Shown: piece by piece, positions 24,336 through 32,965 of the stretch
Numbering within the stretch: the first letter of the stretch is position 1
Layout of the letters: each line of letters starts with the position of its first letter
Assembly (NCBI RefSeq): GCF_000427885.1
Contig: NZ_KE386600.1
Location: 17,882-66,607 of the forward strand
Source: Glycomyces tenuis DSM 44171
GTDB lineage: Bacteria; Actinomycetota; Actinomycetes; Mycobacteriales; Micromonosporaceae
Length of the DNA: 48,726 bases
Direction: 5' to 3'
Made by a program: the position numbers and the translations under genes
Notes under the pieces: model-generated
The model's input: the letters and a program-made list of their open reading frames with translations, nothing else
Database searches by the model: none
What the model was told of the DNA's origin: nothing

Positions 24336-25751
24336 TCAGCGCTCCGAAGCGCCAGGGGCCTCGGAGGCGACGCGGTCCCAGCACCGCAGGACGGCCTCGG
24401 CCGAGACGGCGACGTCCTCGGCGGTCGTCGAGGCGTCGCAGACGCTGATGCGCATGGCGCGGCGACCCCGCCAGACCGTGCCGCCCGCCCAGCAGGTGCG
24501 GTCGGCCTGGACGGCGGCGACGACCGCGTCGGTGGTCGCGTCGTCGCCGAACCGCACGAGCACCTGGTTGAGCGCGGTCGGGACGAGGACGTCCGCGCCC
24601 GCCGCGCCGAGCAGGCCCGCCATGCGCTCGGCGTGGCCGCAGAGCCGGTCGACCAGATCGGCGACGCCGTTGCGGCCCAAGGCGGCCAGGATCGCCCAGA
24701 CCTCGGCCCCGCGGGCGCGCTGGGACATCTGGAGGCTCAGGTGCGCGCCCGCGCGTTCGGCGCCGCCGTCGAGGTAGGCGGCGCTGAAGGCCATGGCGCG
24801 GCGCAGATCGGCCGGGTCGCGGCAGACCGCGATCCCCGAGTCGTAGGAGGCGTTGAGCCACTTGTGCGCGTCGGTGGCCCACGAGTCGGCCAGCTCCACG
24901 CCGTCCACGAGGTGCCGCCGCGCCTCGGAGGCGCCGGCCCACAGCCCGAAGGCGCCGTCGACGTGCACCCAGCCCCCTTCCTCGCGGACGGCCGGGACGA
25001 GCCGGTCGAACGGGTCGCTGTGGCCGGTGTTCACGTTGCCGGCCTGGAGGAGCACGAGCGTCAGGCCGTCGACGGGCGGGAAGCGGTCGACGCGCACCCT
25101 GCCGTGCTCGTCGGTGGGTGCCGATTCGATCTGCCTCGTGCCGACGCCGATGGCGCGCAGCGCCTTCGCCACCGAGGCGTGGATCTCCGCCGAGGCGACC
25201 ACCCGCAGGGGCGGCGCCCCGGCCAGGCCGCGCTCGGCGACGTCCCATCCGGCGCGGTGCAGCAGCGCGTCGCGCGCGGCGAGGAGGCACGTCAGATTCG
25301 CGATCGAGGCGCCGGAGCAGAAGGACGCGACCGCCGTCTCCGGCAGGCCCAGCAGCCGGAGGCACCAGCGGGCGGCGATCTCGTCGAGCAGGGCCGCGAT
25401 CGGCGACATGACCGGCAGCGCGACGTTCTGGTCCCAGGCGCCGAGGAGCACCGACGCCGCGGCCGCGGCCGGATCGGTCCCGCCGGTGACGAAGCCGAAG
25501 TACCGGCCGCCGGTCGAGGCCACGGTGGCCGGCGAGCCGAGCTCGTCGAGCAGCGCCACGACCTCCTCGGACTCCATGCCGGCGTCGCCGAGCTCGCGCG
25601 GGATCCGGTCGAGGCCGCGCAGCGCCGCCTCGCTCGGGAACACCTCGCGCTCCCGGCTCGAGTCGACGTACCTCGCCGCTCGGCGCGCGGCGTCGAGGAG
25701 GAGCTCGGCCTTCGCCGTGCGCGGTTCGGGGGCATGCGGATCGGATGTCAT
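24336..25751 (-). CDS. PLP-dependent group II decarboxylase-like enzyme
   Basis: 471 residues, fold type I. Motifs in order: SGGRYFGFVTGGTDP-like entry (TGGRYFGFV), CSGASIANLTCLLAARD for cofactor phosphate binding, HVDGAFGLWA with the Asp that contacts the pyridine nitrogen, and TDAHKWLN with the Schiff-base Lys297. It is most like aromatic-L-amino-acid/glutamate decarboxylase-related enzymes of actinomycetes, and the amino-acid substrate is unknown. Start ATG 25751: TAGACT sits 6 nt upstream and no ribosome-binding site is present, so the mRNA is probably leaderless. It converges on the helR remnant with a 4-bp gap. Confidence 0.88.
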   Translation of the reverse strand: MTSDPHAPEPRTAKAELLLDAARRAARYVDSSREREVFPSEAALRGLDRIPRELGDAGMESEEVVALLDELGSPATVASTGGRYFGFVTGGTDPAAAAASVLLGAWDQNVALPVMSPIAALLDEIAARWCLRLLGLPETAVASFCSGASIANLTCLLAARDALLHRAGWDVAERGLAGAPPLRVVASAEIHASVAKALRAIGVGTRQIESAPTDEHGRVRVDRFPPVDGLTLVLLQAGNVNTGHSDPFDRLVPAVREEGGWVHVDGAFGLWAGASEARRHLVDGVELADSWATDAHKWLNASYDSGIAVCRDPADLRRAMAFSAAYLDGGAERAGAHLSLQMSQRARGAEVWAILAALGRNGVADLVDRLCGHAERMAGLLGAAGADVLVPTALNQVLVRFGDDATTDAVVAAVQADRTCWAGGTVWRGRRAMRISVCDASTTAEDVAVSAEAVLRCWDRVASEAPGASER

Positions 25752-25785
25752 GGCCTCAGTCTAGGAAGGCGAAGCGGCCCTCGGC

Positions 25786-26442
25786 TCAGTCGAGGATGCC
25801 GTGGTGCAGTGCCCGCAGCACCGCCCGCGTCCGGTCCCGCGAGCCCAGCTTCATGAGCACATTGGAGACATGGTTCTTGACCGTGCCCTCCGCCAGGAAC
25901 AGCGACTCGGCGATCTCCCGGTTGCTCAGCCCGGCCGCCACGAGCCGAAGCACGTCGAGCTCCCGCTCGGTCAGCGGCGCGAGCGGCAGCGAGCCGGCCC
26001 CGGCGTCGGCCGCGGGCGCCCCGCCCTCCCGCAGCGAGCGCAGCAGCCGATCGGTGATCGCCGGGCGCAGCAGCGTCCCGCCTCCGGCGAGCGTCTTCAC
26101 CGCGCCGACCAGCTGCTCCAGCGTCACGTCCTTGAGCATGTAGCCGCGGGCGCCGGCCCGCAGCGCCTGGAGGACGAGCTCGTCGTCGTCGAAGGTCGTC
26201 AGCACGAGCACGGGCACCTCGACGCCGCCCTCGCGCAGGGCCTCCAGCGTCCAGATCCCGTCGTGGCGGGGCATCCGCAGATCGAGCAGCACCACGTCGG
26301 GCCGGGCCTCGCCGATGACCGCGACCGCGGCCATCCCGTCGTCGGCCTCGGCCACCACCTCCACCTCGTCGCTGAGGTCGAGCAGCCGCCGGATGCCCTG
26401 GCGGACCAGGTGCTGGTCGTCGACCAGGCAGACGCGGATCAT
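25786..26442 (-). CDS. NarL/FixJ-family response regulator
   Basis: 218 residues. Receiver domain with the acidic pair D8-D9, phosphoacceptor D54 (LLDLRMP), the conserved Thr in LTTFDDDE and Lys in YMLKD. A LuxR-type helix-turn-helix follows (LTERELDVLRLVAAGLSNREIAESLFLAEGTVKNHV, written here as its parts: LTERELDVLRLVAAG and SNREIAESLFLAEGTVKNHV). Its ATG overlaps the kinase stop (ATGA), so the kinase is translated first and the regulator is coupled. The likely target is the ABC-2 exporter operon transcribed away from this pair 250 bp beyond the kinase's cytoplasmic end, the usual arrangement in actinomycetes. Confidence 0.93.
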   Translation of the reverse strand: MIRVCLVDDQHLVRQGIRRLLDLSDEVEVVAEADDGMAAVAVIGEARPDVVLLDLRMPRHDGIWTLEALREGGVEVPVLVLTTFDDDELVLQALRAGARGYMLKDVTLEQLVGAVKTLAGGGTLLRPAITDRLLRSLREGGAPAADAGAGSLPLAPLTERELDVLRLVAAGLSNREIAESLFLAEGTVKNHVSNVLMKLGSRDRTRAVLRALHHGILD

Positions 26443-27560
26443 GCGGCGGGCACCTCCGCCCTGACCCGGAAGCCGTCCTCGCCGGAGAAGCGGACCTTCC
26501 CGCCGAGGGCCTCGATGCGCTCGGCCATGCCGCGCAGGCCGTGGCCCAGTTCGAGGGCCCGGACGCCGACGCCGTCGTCGCGGGCGTCGAAGGCGAGCAC
26601 CTCGCCTTCGACGCGGATCTCGATCCACAGGTTCTCGGCCCCGGCGTGCCGGATGGCGTTGGTGACGACCTCCTGCACGCAGCGCACCAGCGTGCGCGTG
26701 CGCTCCTCGTCGGTCTCGACCGCCGTGTCGATGCGCAGGTGGACGGCCGGTTCGGGCAGGTCCGCGACGATGCCTTCGAGGGTCTCGCGCAGCTGCGGAC
26801 CGCGGTGGCGCATCTCGCCGACGGTGGCGCGCACGTCGCTCAACAGCCGCCGCGTCAGCTCCCTGGCGCGGTCGACCGACTCGCCCGCGTCCTCTTCCGT
26901 TCGGTGCGAGGCGATCTCCAGCTCCAGCGCCAGCACCGTCAGCTGATGCCCGACGAGGTCGTGCAGCTCCCGGGCGATGCGCAGGCGCTCCTCGGTGCGG
27001 CTCGACTCGGCGAGCAGCGCCGAGGCGGCGCGGAGCCGGACGTGGGCCTCGGCGATGCGCTTGCGCGATTCGGTCTCGCGCCGGTGCGCGAGCACGCCCA
27101 GGACGCTCGCCGCCTGGAGCATGAGGTACAGGGTCGCGACCATGCCGATCTCGAACGGCGAGGACGAGGTGAACGACGCCGCGACGGCCACGACGGCGGT
27201 GTTGGCGGCGATGAGCGCCGCCGAGACGCGCAGCGGCACCAGATAGGCGCTCACCGCGACGGTGAACACCAGCAGGATCGGCGTCCACCCGGCCGCCGGG
27301 GCGGTCAGCACCAGCACCGGCGCGAGGACCGACTGGAGCGCCAGGGTCGTCAGCAGCACTCGGCGGCGCGCCAGCTCCATCAGCCACATCGTGCAGCAGA
27401 ACGCGGCGGTGAACGCCGCGAAGACCGCCAGCCACCAGCCGGTCGGGATCAGCGGCAGACGCTCCCCCTGGAGCTGGACCACCACCACCGGCACGCCCAC
27501 GGCCAGGCAGGCCAGGGTCACGGCCACCCCGCCCCACACATCCGCCCACACCCGTGTCAT
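26439..27560 (-). CDS. Membrane sensor histidine kinase (HisKA_3)
   Basis: 373 residues. Five or six membrane segments in the first 160 residues with very short loops, so the signal is probably sensed in or at the membrane. Then a coiled linker, the HisKA_3 dimerisation motif RLRIARELHDLVGHQL with the phosphoacceptor His, and an HATPase_c domain with EVVTNAIRHA (N box), DDGVGV and GHGLRGMAERIEALGG (G boxes). Start ATG 27560 is preferred over the in-frame ATG 27611 because TATGCT lies 8 nt before it and neither start has a ribosome-binding site. It is divergent from an ABC exporter, 138 bp away, which is the likely regulon. Confidence 0.9.
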   Translation of the reverse strand: MTRVWADVWGGVAVTLACLAVGVPVVVVQLQGERLPLIPTGWWLAVFAAFTAAFCCTMWLMELARRRVLLTTLALQSVLAPVLVLTAPAAGWTPILLVFTVAVSAYLVPLRVSAALIAANTAVVAVAASFTSSSPFEIGMVATLYLMLQAASVLGVLAHRRETESRKRIAEAHVRLRAASALLAESSRTEERLRIARELHDLVGHQLTVLALELEIASHRTEEDAGESVDRARELTRRLLSDVRATVGEMRHRGPQLRETLEGIVADLPEPAVHLRIDTAVETDEERTRTLVRCVQEVVTNAIRHAGAENLWIEIRVEGEVLAFDARDDGVGVRALELGHGLRGMAERIEALGGKVRFSGEDGFRVRAEVPAA

Positions 27561-27697
27561 CAGTGCCCAGCATAGGCGCTCGGCGTCCGCCGCGTCCGTG
27601 CCGGAAGTCATGGGCCGGATCCGTGACCTCTCGGACGCGCGGTGCCCGCCTCCTTCCCCATAGCGTCGAGAGAGGAACCGCGAACGAAGGAGACCCG

Positions 27698-28612
27698 ATG
27701 CCCGCCATCGAAGTGCGCGGACTGCGCAAGCGCTACGGCGACACGCTCGCCGTCGACGACGTCAGCCTGAGCGTCGAGACCGGCGAGATCTACGGCGTGC
27801 TGGGCCGCAACGGCGCAGGCAAGACCACCACGGTGGAGACCATCGCGGGCCTGCGCCGCCCCGACGGCGGCACCGTGCGCGTCCTGGGCCTCGACCCGCT
27901 GCGCGATCGCAACAGGCTCAGGCAGGTCCTCGGCGTCCAGTTGCAGGAGGCGGAGCTGCACTCGGCCCTGACGGTCCGGGAGCTGATGCGGCTCTACCGG
28001 TCCTTCTACCGCGAGGGCGCCGACCCCGAGGAGCTCATCGAGCGGGTGGGCCTCACCGAGCAGCGCCGCACGCGCTTCGAGGCGCTCTCGGGCGGTCAGG
28101 CACAGCGCCTGAACATCGCCCTCGCCCTGCTGGGCCTGCCCAGGGCGGTCATCCTCGACGAGCTGACCACCGGGCTCGACCCCGACGCGCGCCGCCAGAT
28201 GTGGGCGATGGTCGAAGGGCTCCGCGACGACGGCGTGACCGTCGTGCTCGTCAGCCACCACATGGAGGAGGTCGAGCGGCTCTGCGACCGGCTCGCGCTC
28301 CTCGACCGGGGGCGGGTCGTGGCCGTCGACTCGCCGGCAGGGCTCGTCTCGCGGGCCGGACTGGAGCAGGTGGTGCGCTTTCGCACCGTCGAGCCGTTCG
28401 ACACCGCGGTCCTCGACCGCGTCGAGGAGGTCCGCTCGGTGCGCGTCGTCGACGGCCGGACCGTCGTCACCGGCTCGGGAAACCTGCTGCACGCGGTCAG
28501 CGCCGCCCTGGTCCGCGCCGACGTGGTCGCCCTCGACACGCGGTTCGACCAGGCCACGCTCGAGGACGCCTTCCTGGCGTTGACCGGCAGCGCCTTCGAC
28601 GGAGGAGAATGA
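27698..28612 (+). CDS. ABC exporter ATPase (drug/antibiotic type, DrrA-like)
   Basis: 304 residues. Complete ABC ATPase: Walker A GRNGAGKTT, Q-loop in VLGVQLQEAEL, signature LSGGQAQRL, Walker B AVILDELTT with the catalytic Glu, and the switch His in VLVSHH. A C-terminal extension of about 80 residues is typical of the DrrA/CcmA class. Start ATG 27698 has GAAGGAG upstream. It powers the ABC-2 permease encoded 1 bp downstream. The substrate is unknown: natural drug, lipid or peptide. The divergent two-component pair probably controls it. Confidence 0.93.
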   Translation: MPAIEVRGLRKRYGDTLAVDDVSLSVETGEIYGVLGRNGAGKTTTVETIAGLRRPDGGTVRVLGLDPLRDRNRLRQVLGVQLQEAELHSALTVRELMRLYRSFYREGADPEELIERVGLTEQRRTRFEALSGGQAQRLNIALALLGLPRAVILDELTTGLDPDARRQMWAMVEGLRDDGVTVVLVSHHMEEVERLCDRLALLDRGRVVAVDSPAGLVSRAGLEQVVRFRTVEPFDTAVLDRVEEVRSVRVVDGRTVVTGSGNLLHAVSAALVRADVVALDTRFDQATLEDAFLALTGSAFDGGE

Positions 28613-28613
28613 C

Positions 28614-29387
28614 ATGACCGACATCGCAACGATCCGCGCCCACCGGCCCGGCCCGCGCGCCTGGGCGAGGCTCGTCGCCGCCGAGGCGACGATGGTCGCC
28701 CGCGACACCTCGGGCCTGATCATCCCCTTCGGCCTGCCGCTGCTGATCCTCGTCATGAACGGGATGAGCGTCCAGGACGAGGCCGAGGCCACCGGCATCC
28801 CGATATTCGAGCGGTACGTGATACCCGTGGCGCTCACCATCGTCATCGCCGTGATCGGCGTGGTCAACATGCCGAGCTTCCTGGCCTATTACCGCCGCAC
28901 ACAGGTGCTGCGCCGCCTGGCGGTCACCCCGGCGAACCCGGGGATGATCCTGGCCGCCCAGGTGATCGTCGGCATGATCCAGTCGGCTGTCGGCATCGCG
29001 ATCGGCGTCGCGGCCGCGATGCTGTTCTTCGACGTCGGCCTCCCCGAGCACCTCGGGACGGCACTGGCGGTGCTCGGCCTGGCGGCGCTGGCGATGTACG
29101 CGGTCGGGATGTTCGTCGCGGCCGTCGCACCCAGCGGCAACGCCGCGGTGGCCATAGGGCTCACCCTGTTCTTCCTGTTCGGCGCGAGCGGCGGCATGTT
29201 CGGGCCGACCGACAACCTGCCCGAACCGGTGGCGGCGGTGGGGGAGGCGCTGCCGTTCGGCGCGGCGGTCCAGGCCGTCGGCGCCGCCTGGGCCGGCGGG
29301 GAGCAGAACCTCGCCCACCTGCTGGCCTTGGCCGCGGCGATCGTGGTCAGCGCCGCGATCTCGGTCAAGGCCTTCCGCTGGGACTGA
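28614..29387 (+). CDS. ABC-2 type exporter permease
   Basis: 257 residues with six predicted membrane segments. A cytoplasmic N-terminus (about 1-30) leads into the coupling helix region, and the conserved ABC-2 stretch YYRRTQVLRRLAVTP is present, followed by the P-P-F/G-like segment GGMFGPTDNLPEP near the fifth segment. With the preceding ATPase it forms a complete dimeric exporter. Start ATG 28614, with GGAGGAG at 28601-28607 inside the end of the ATPase gene. A 36-bp perfect palindrome closes the operon. Confidence 0.92.
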   Translation: MTDIATIRAHRPGPRAWARLVAAEATMVARDTSGLIIPFGLPLLILVMNGMSVQDEAEATGIPIFERYVIPVALTIVIAVIGVVNMPSFLAYYRRTQVLRRLAVTPANPGMILAAQVIVGMIQSAVGIAIGVAAAMLFFDVGLPEHLGTALAVLGLAALAMYAVGMFVAAVAPSGNAAVAIGLTLFFLFGASGGMFGPTDNLPEPVAAVGEALPFGAAVQAVGAAWAGGEQNLAHLLALAAAIVVSAAISVKAFRWD

Positions 29388-29394
29388 CTCCTCT

Positions 29395-29430
29395 CGCGCT
29401 GAGCCGCCGCGGCCGCGGCGGCTCAGCGCG
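29395..29430. terminator. 36-bp perfect palindrome acting as bidirectional terminator
   Basis: 29395-29412 is the exact reverse complement of 29413-29430, with no unpaired centre. It lies 7 bp after the exporter stop and 7 bp before the stop of the convergent reductase. Confidence 0.7.
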
Positions 29431-29437
29431 AAGCCGT

Positions 29438-30040
29438 TCAGCGGACCCGGTCGTAGAAGAGCCCCATCGCGCCGCTCTCGCCCACACTGTGGCTGGTGAG
29501 CGTCCAGTCCCCGGCGGGCAGCGGCCCGTCGAAGAGCGTCGGCCCGCCGCCGAGGATCACCGGGAAGTGCATGAGCGCCAAGCGGTCGACCAGGTCGGCC
29601 TGGAGGAGCGCCTTGATGACGCTCGCGCTGGAGGGCACGAGTATGTCGCCGCCCTCGGCGGCCTTGAGGTCCGCGACCACTTCGGCGGCGGGCTTGTCGA
29701 CGATCGTCGTCCGCTCCCACGGCGCTTCGCCGAGTGTGGACGACAGGACCACCTTCTCGACGCCGACCAGCCATGTCGCGAAGCCCTCGTCGCGTCGGTC
29801 GACGCCGTCGGCGCCGATGACGGTGGGCCAGAAGCCGAGGAAGCCTTCGGCGTTGACGCGGCCGAGCAGCGCCGTCGTCGCGTTCTGCCACAGGCTCGTC
29901 ATGTGGTCGCGGGCGACGTCGGTGAAGACGTGCGGTCGCACCCAGGCCATGTCGGTGGGGGCGCCCGGCCCGTCGTAACGGCCGTCGAGCGAGAGGGTCA
30001 TGTTGGCGATGACCCTGCGGCCGTTGATCTTCGTGTTCAT
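29438..30040 (-). CDS. Dihydrofolate reductase-like / RibD C-terminal family reductase
   Basis: 200 residues of the DHFR fold in its RibD-C form: VIANMTLSLDGRYDGPG at the N-terminus, LLGRVNAEGFLGFWP in the cofactor region, DILVPSSASVIKALL and the FPVILGGGPTLFDGPLP segment that binds NADPH. Members of this family are NADPH-dependent reductases that are rarely true DHFRs; the substrate is unknown. The ATG at 30040 has AGGAG 6 nt upstream, overlapping the end of the regulator gene that precedes it by 3 bp. The two are co-transcribed from the leaderless promoter at 30912-30941, a pairing of ArsR-SRPBCC regulator and DHFR-like reductase that recurs in actinomycetes. Confidence 0.9.
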   Translation of the reverse strand: MNTKINGRRVIANMTLSLDGRYDGPGAPTDMAWVRPHVFTDVARDHMTSLWQNATTALLGRVNAEGFLGFWPTVIGADGVDRRDEGFATWLVGVEKVVLSSTLGEAPWERTTIVDKPAAEVVADLKAAEGGDILVPSSASVIKALLQADLVDRLALMHFPVILGGGPTLFDGPLPAGDWTLTSHSVGESGAMGLFYDRVR

Positions 30041-30043
30041 TGT

Positions 30044-30904
30044 TCACTCCTGGTTCCGGTGTTCGGCGCCGTCGTCGACGGCGTTCGAGGTGTGCGAGGC
30101 GATGAGCGCCGCGAGCTTCTCGAGGCTCTGGCCGAAGCCGGTCTCGATGCCGGCGATGAAGTCGGCGGATTCGACGCTGCTGTCGCCGACGCGGTAGCGG
30201 ACGTCGAGTTCGGTGGCGCCGCCGAGCGGCCGGAGGCCGTACTCGACGTCGGCGGTGAAGGCCGTCCCGCCTCCTGGGAGCAGTGGCGAGAGCCGATAGG
30301 AGAGGAGCTCGTGGAGGACCGCCCGGGTGACGGCGCCTTCGGCGCGGCCGACGACCGCGTCGGAGCCGTCGAGGTCCTCGGCGTCGCGGTACTCGTGGAC
30401 GATCCGCCCGCCGGGGCGGGCCTCGAAGACCAGTTCGCTGATGCGGAGGTCGTCGGGGGTCCACCACCGGGCCAGCAGCTCGGCCTCGGTGAGGTGGCGC
30501 CAGACCAGCTCGACCGGGCCGGGGAGCGAGCGGGTGAAGCCGAACTCGCGCCCGTCGGCCCAGCCGGGGGCGTCGGCGGCGAGGCGCTCGGCCTGGACGC
30601 TGAGCCGCCGGCGGTCGAAGGCCTCTCCCGCGCCGCCGACCGCTTCGGCGTCGTCGGCGAGCCCGGTGAGCGCGGCGGCCAGGTCCCGCAGGGGGCCCGG
30701 TCGCAGCGTGTAGATGCGGCGCTGGCCGCTGCGCTCGGAGGCGACGACACCGGCGCGTTCGAGCGCTTGGAGGTGCTTGGTCGTCTGCGGCTGGCGGGCC
30801 TCGGCGAGCCGCGCGAGCACGCCGACCGGTCGGGGCCGCTCGGCCAGCAGCCGCACGAGCCGCCAGCGGGCCGGATCGGCCAGCGCGGCGAGAATGGCGT
30901 CCAT
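30044..30904 (-). CDS. ArsR-type helix-turn-helix fused to an SRPBCC (AHSA1) domain
   Basis: 286 residues. Residues 1-90 are an ArsR winged helix (LADPARWRLVRLLAERP, ARQPQTTKHLQALERAGVV, GQRRIYTLRPG). After a short linker, residues about 120-280 are an AHSA1/SRPBCC lipid-binding fold (FGFTRSLPGPVELVWRHLT, LLARWWTPDD, GGRIVHEYRD). The natural reading is a one-component sensor: a hydrophobic ligand in the SRPBCC cavity would change DNA binding. No metal-binding Cys pair is visible. ATG 30904 lies at the predicted transcript start, so the mRNA is probably leaderless. The promoter holds a 34-bp dyad, the likely autoregulatory operator. The reductase downstream is its probable effector. Confidence 0.9.
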   Translation of the reverse strand: MDAILAALADPARWRLVRLLAERPRPVGVLARLAEARQPQTTKHLQALERAGVVASERSGQRRIYTLRPGPLRDLAAALTGLADDAEAVGGAGEAFDRRRLSVQAERLAADAPGWADGREFGFTRSLPGPVELVWRHLTEAELLARWWTPDDLRISELVFEARPGGRIVHEYRDAEDLDGSDAVVGRAEGAVTRAVLHELLSYRLSPLLPGGGTAFTADVEYGLRPLGGATELDVRYRVGDSSVESADFIAGIETGFGQSLEKLAALIASHTSNAVDDGAEHRNQE

Positions 30905-30911
30905 ACACCAA

Positions 30912-30947
30912 AGTATTCCTCAAAAAGAATATTCTTGTCAAGGAATA
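30912..30947 (-). promoter_or_regulatory. Leaderless promoter with nested dyad operator of the ArsR-SRPBCC operon
   Basis: Minus strand: -35 TTGACA (30941-30936), 18-bp spacer, -10 AATACT (30917-30912), expected start at the ATG. A nested dyad is centred at 30930.5: inner AAGAATATTCTT (30925-30936) is perfect, and outer TATTCCT (30914-30920) pairs with AGGAATA (30941-30947). It fills the promoter spacer and touches both boxes. Confidence 0.75.
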
Positions 30948-31022
30948 ATTCAAGAGATTCGAGCGCCGCGCGAACTCGTGCAGAGCACGGCGGTGGAGCC
31001 GCCCGGTCGAACGCCAAGGCGC

Positions 31023-31985
31023 TCAACGGTCCAGCGCCTCCAGCATGCCCTCCAGCAGCACCCGCAGCTCGGCGCGATCGGATTCGGCGAGCTCGACCCG
31101 GTAGTCCGCCTCCGCCGGAATCCAGGAGAGCCCGTAGGCGATGTCGCGCGCGCTCGCACCTCCGACCGGCCAGCGCGTCCGCTCCGGCCCTTCCGCCGTC
31201 GCGCCCTGCGCCCACTCGCCGAACACGGCTCGGAACCGCTCGATCGGCAGCTCGACGACCGCCGCCGCCTCCTCGGTGCGCGGCCCCCACGTCCGCGCGA
31301 CGGCGACCAGCTCGTCGACCCGCTCCGGCGGCAGCGAACGCGGCGCGAACCGCACCCGCAGCCGCTCGACGCCCGTGATGCGGTCGACGCGGAAGGTGCG
31401 CCAGTCGGCGCGGTCGACGTCCCAGCACACCAGGTACCAGTCCCGGCCGGACGGCACGAGCGCGCTCGGCTCGACCCGGCGCTCCTGCCGCTTCCCCTCC
31501 GCGGGCTCGTATCCGATCCGCACCCGCTCGCGATCGCGGCACGCGAGCGCGAGGTCGGTCAGGACCGAGGAGGAGAACTCCCCGTCGCCCGGAGACGTGC
31601 GCCGCGCGTCCGGGGCCATGGCCTTCACGCGCCGCCGGAGCCGCGAAGGGAGCACCTGCTCCAGCTTGGCGAGCGCCGACAGCGCGGACTCGGCGCCGCG
31701 GCGCAGACGCCCCGCCGCGACCATGCGCAGGCCGATCGCGAAGGCGACCGCCTCCTCGTCCGAGAGCAGCAGCGGCGGGAGCGAGGCGCCCGCCTCCAGG
31801 CGGTACCCGCCGAGCACGCCCGGCGTGGACTCGACGCGGTACCCGAGGTCCCGCAGCCGCTCCACGTCCCGGCGCACGGTCCGCACGGTCACCCCCAGGC
31901 GGCGGGCCAGTTCCGAGGCCGGCCAGTGCCGGTGCGACTGGAGCAGATCGAGCAGGGTCAGGGCGCGGGCCGTCGTGTCGGACAT
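31023..31985 (-). CDS. YafY-family WYL-domain transcriptional regulator
   Basis: 320 residues. DeoR-like helix-turn-helix at the N-terminus (ARRLGVTVRTVRRDVERL), then a WYL domain (SGRDWYLVCWDVDRADWRTFRVDRI) and the WCX C-terminal extension. WYL domains bind small ligands or nucleic acid. Start ATG 31985 is preceded by GAGAAG. It is divergent from an NAD(P)H-binding reductase gene, the standard pairing in which this regulator type represses its neighbour. The intervening 115 bp contain GTGACAGATACCGTCC at 32006, an imperfect dyad resembling the operators of this family. Confidence 0.9.
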   Translation of the reverse strand: MSDTTARALTLLDLLQSHRHWPASELARRLGVTVRTVRRDVERLRDLGYRVESTPGVLGGYRLEAGASLPPLLLSDEEAVAFAIGLRMVAAGRLRRGAESALSALAKLEQVLPSRLRRRVKAMAPDARRTSPGDGEFSSSVLTDLALACRDRERVRIGYEPAEGKRQERRVEPSALVPSGRDWYLVCWDVDRADWRTFRVDRITGVERLRVRFAPRSLPPERVDELVAVARTWGPRTEEAAAVVELPIERFRAVFGEWAQGATAEGPERTRWPVGGASARDIAYGLSWIPAEADYRVELAESDRAELRVLLEGMLEALDR

Positions 31986-32100
31986 GAATCGATCTTCTCG
32001 CGAATCGGTGACAGATACCGTCCTGGTTCGTCTTTACGCTCGCCGTGTCCCACAGAACCCGCGGCCCCACGGGGCCGAACGAGACAGATTGCGAAGCGAC

Positions 32101-32919
32101 ATGACGATTCTCATCACCGGCGCCACCGGCACGGTCGGACGCCACCTGGTCGACCGGCTCGTCTCCGACGGGCACCGCGTCCGCGCGCTCACCCGCGACC
32201 CCGCCAAGGCGCGGTTCTCGCCCGAGGTGGAGGTCGTCGGCGGCGACCTCACCGACGTCACGACGCTGAGCGGGGCCTTCGCCGGAGCGGCGGCGGCGCA
32301 CCTGATCACCTTCGGCGGCGACGACGGCGAGGACCTCGCCAACGGCGACGCGATCGTGGACCTCGCCGTCCGCTCGGGCGTGCGCCGCGCGACGGTGCTC
32401 GGCGGCTGGGACCGGACCTCGGTGGAGGCGGCCCTCGACGATTCCCCCATCGGCTGGACGCTCGTGGCGGCCGCCGAGTTCATGTCCGGGGCGCTCGAAT
32501 GGGCGCCCGAGGTGCGGGCGGGCGGCACCGTCAGCACCCACGCGACCTACCCGAGCGCGGTCGTCCACGAGGCCGACATCGCGGCGGTGGCGGCGGTCGC
32601 CCTCACCGAGGACGGGCACGCGGGCAAGACCCACTGCGTGACCGGCCCCGAGGCGCTCACCCCGGCCGAGCGGACGCGCCTCCTCGGCGACGCCCTCGGC
32701 CGGGAGCTCGCGCACGTCCAGCTGACCGTCGACCAGGAGCGGGAGCGCCTGCGCTCCTACGGCTACCCCGAGGACTACGTCGAGTTCGGCGTCCAGCTCG
32801 CGACGAGCCCGCCGGGCGTGGCCGGCGAGGTGCGGGACACGGTCGAGTCCGTGACGAAGCGGCCCGCGCGCACCTTCGCCCAATGGGCCGCGGAGCACGC
32901 GGACCGCTTCCGGCCCTGA
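32101..32919 (+). CDS. NmrA-like NAD(P)H-binding reductase
   Basis: 272 residues with a Rossmann fold: GATGTVGRHLV at residues 7-17 binds the dinucleotide, the Arg-containing strand end ALTRDP suggests NADPH, and VVGGDLTD matches the adenine pocket. It resembles the NmrA/quinone reductase 2 (QorB-like) group rather than classical short-chain dehydrogenases, since the Tyr-x-x-x-Lys motif is not evident. The function is probably quinone or xenobiotic reduction, or redox sensing. ATG 32101 is the first start after the divergent WYL regulator, which probably controls it. Confidence 0.85.
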   Translation: MTILITGATGTVGRHLVDRLVSDGHRVRALTRDPAKARFSPEVEVVGGDLTDVTTLSGAFAGAAAAHLITFGGDDGEDLANGDAIVDLAVRSGVRRATVLGGWDRTSVEAALDDSPIGWTLVAAAEFMSGALEWAPEVRAGGTVSTHATYPSAVVHEADIAAVAAVALTEDGHAGKTHCVTGPEALTPAERTRLLGDALGRELAHVQLTVDQERERLRSYGYPEDYVEFGVQLATSPPGVAGEVRDTVESVTKRPARTFAQWAAEHADRFRP

Positions 32920-32965
32920 CCGGACCGCCGCCCGCCGCGCCCGGCCGCCGAGGGACAATCGCCGC

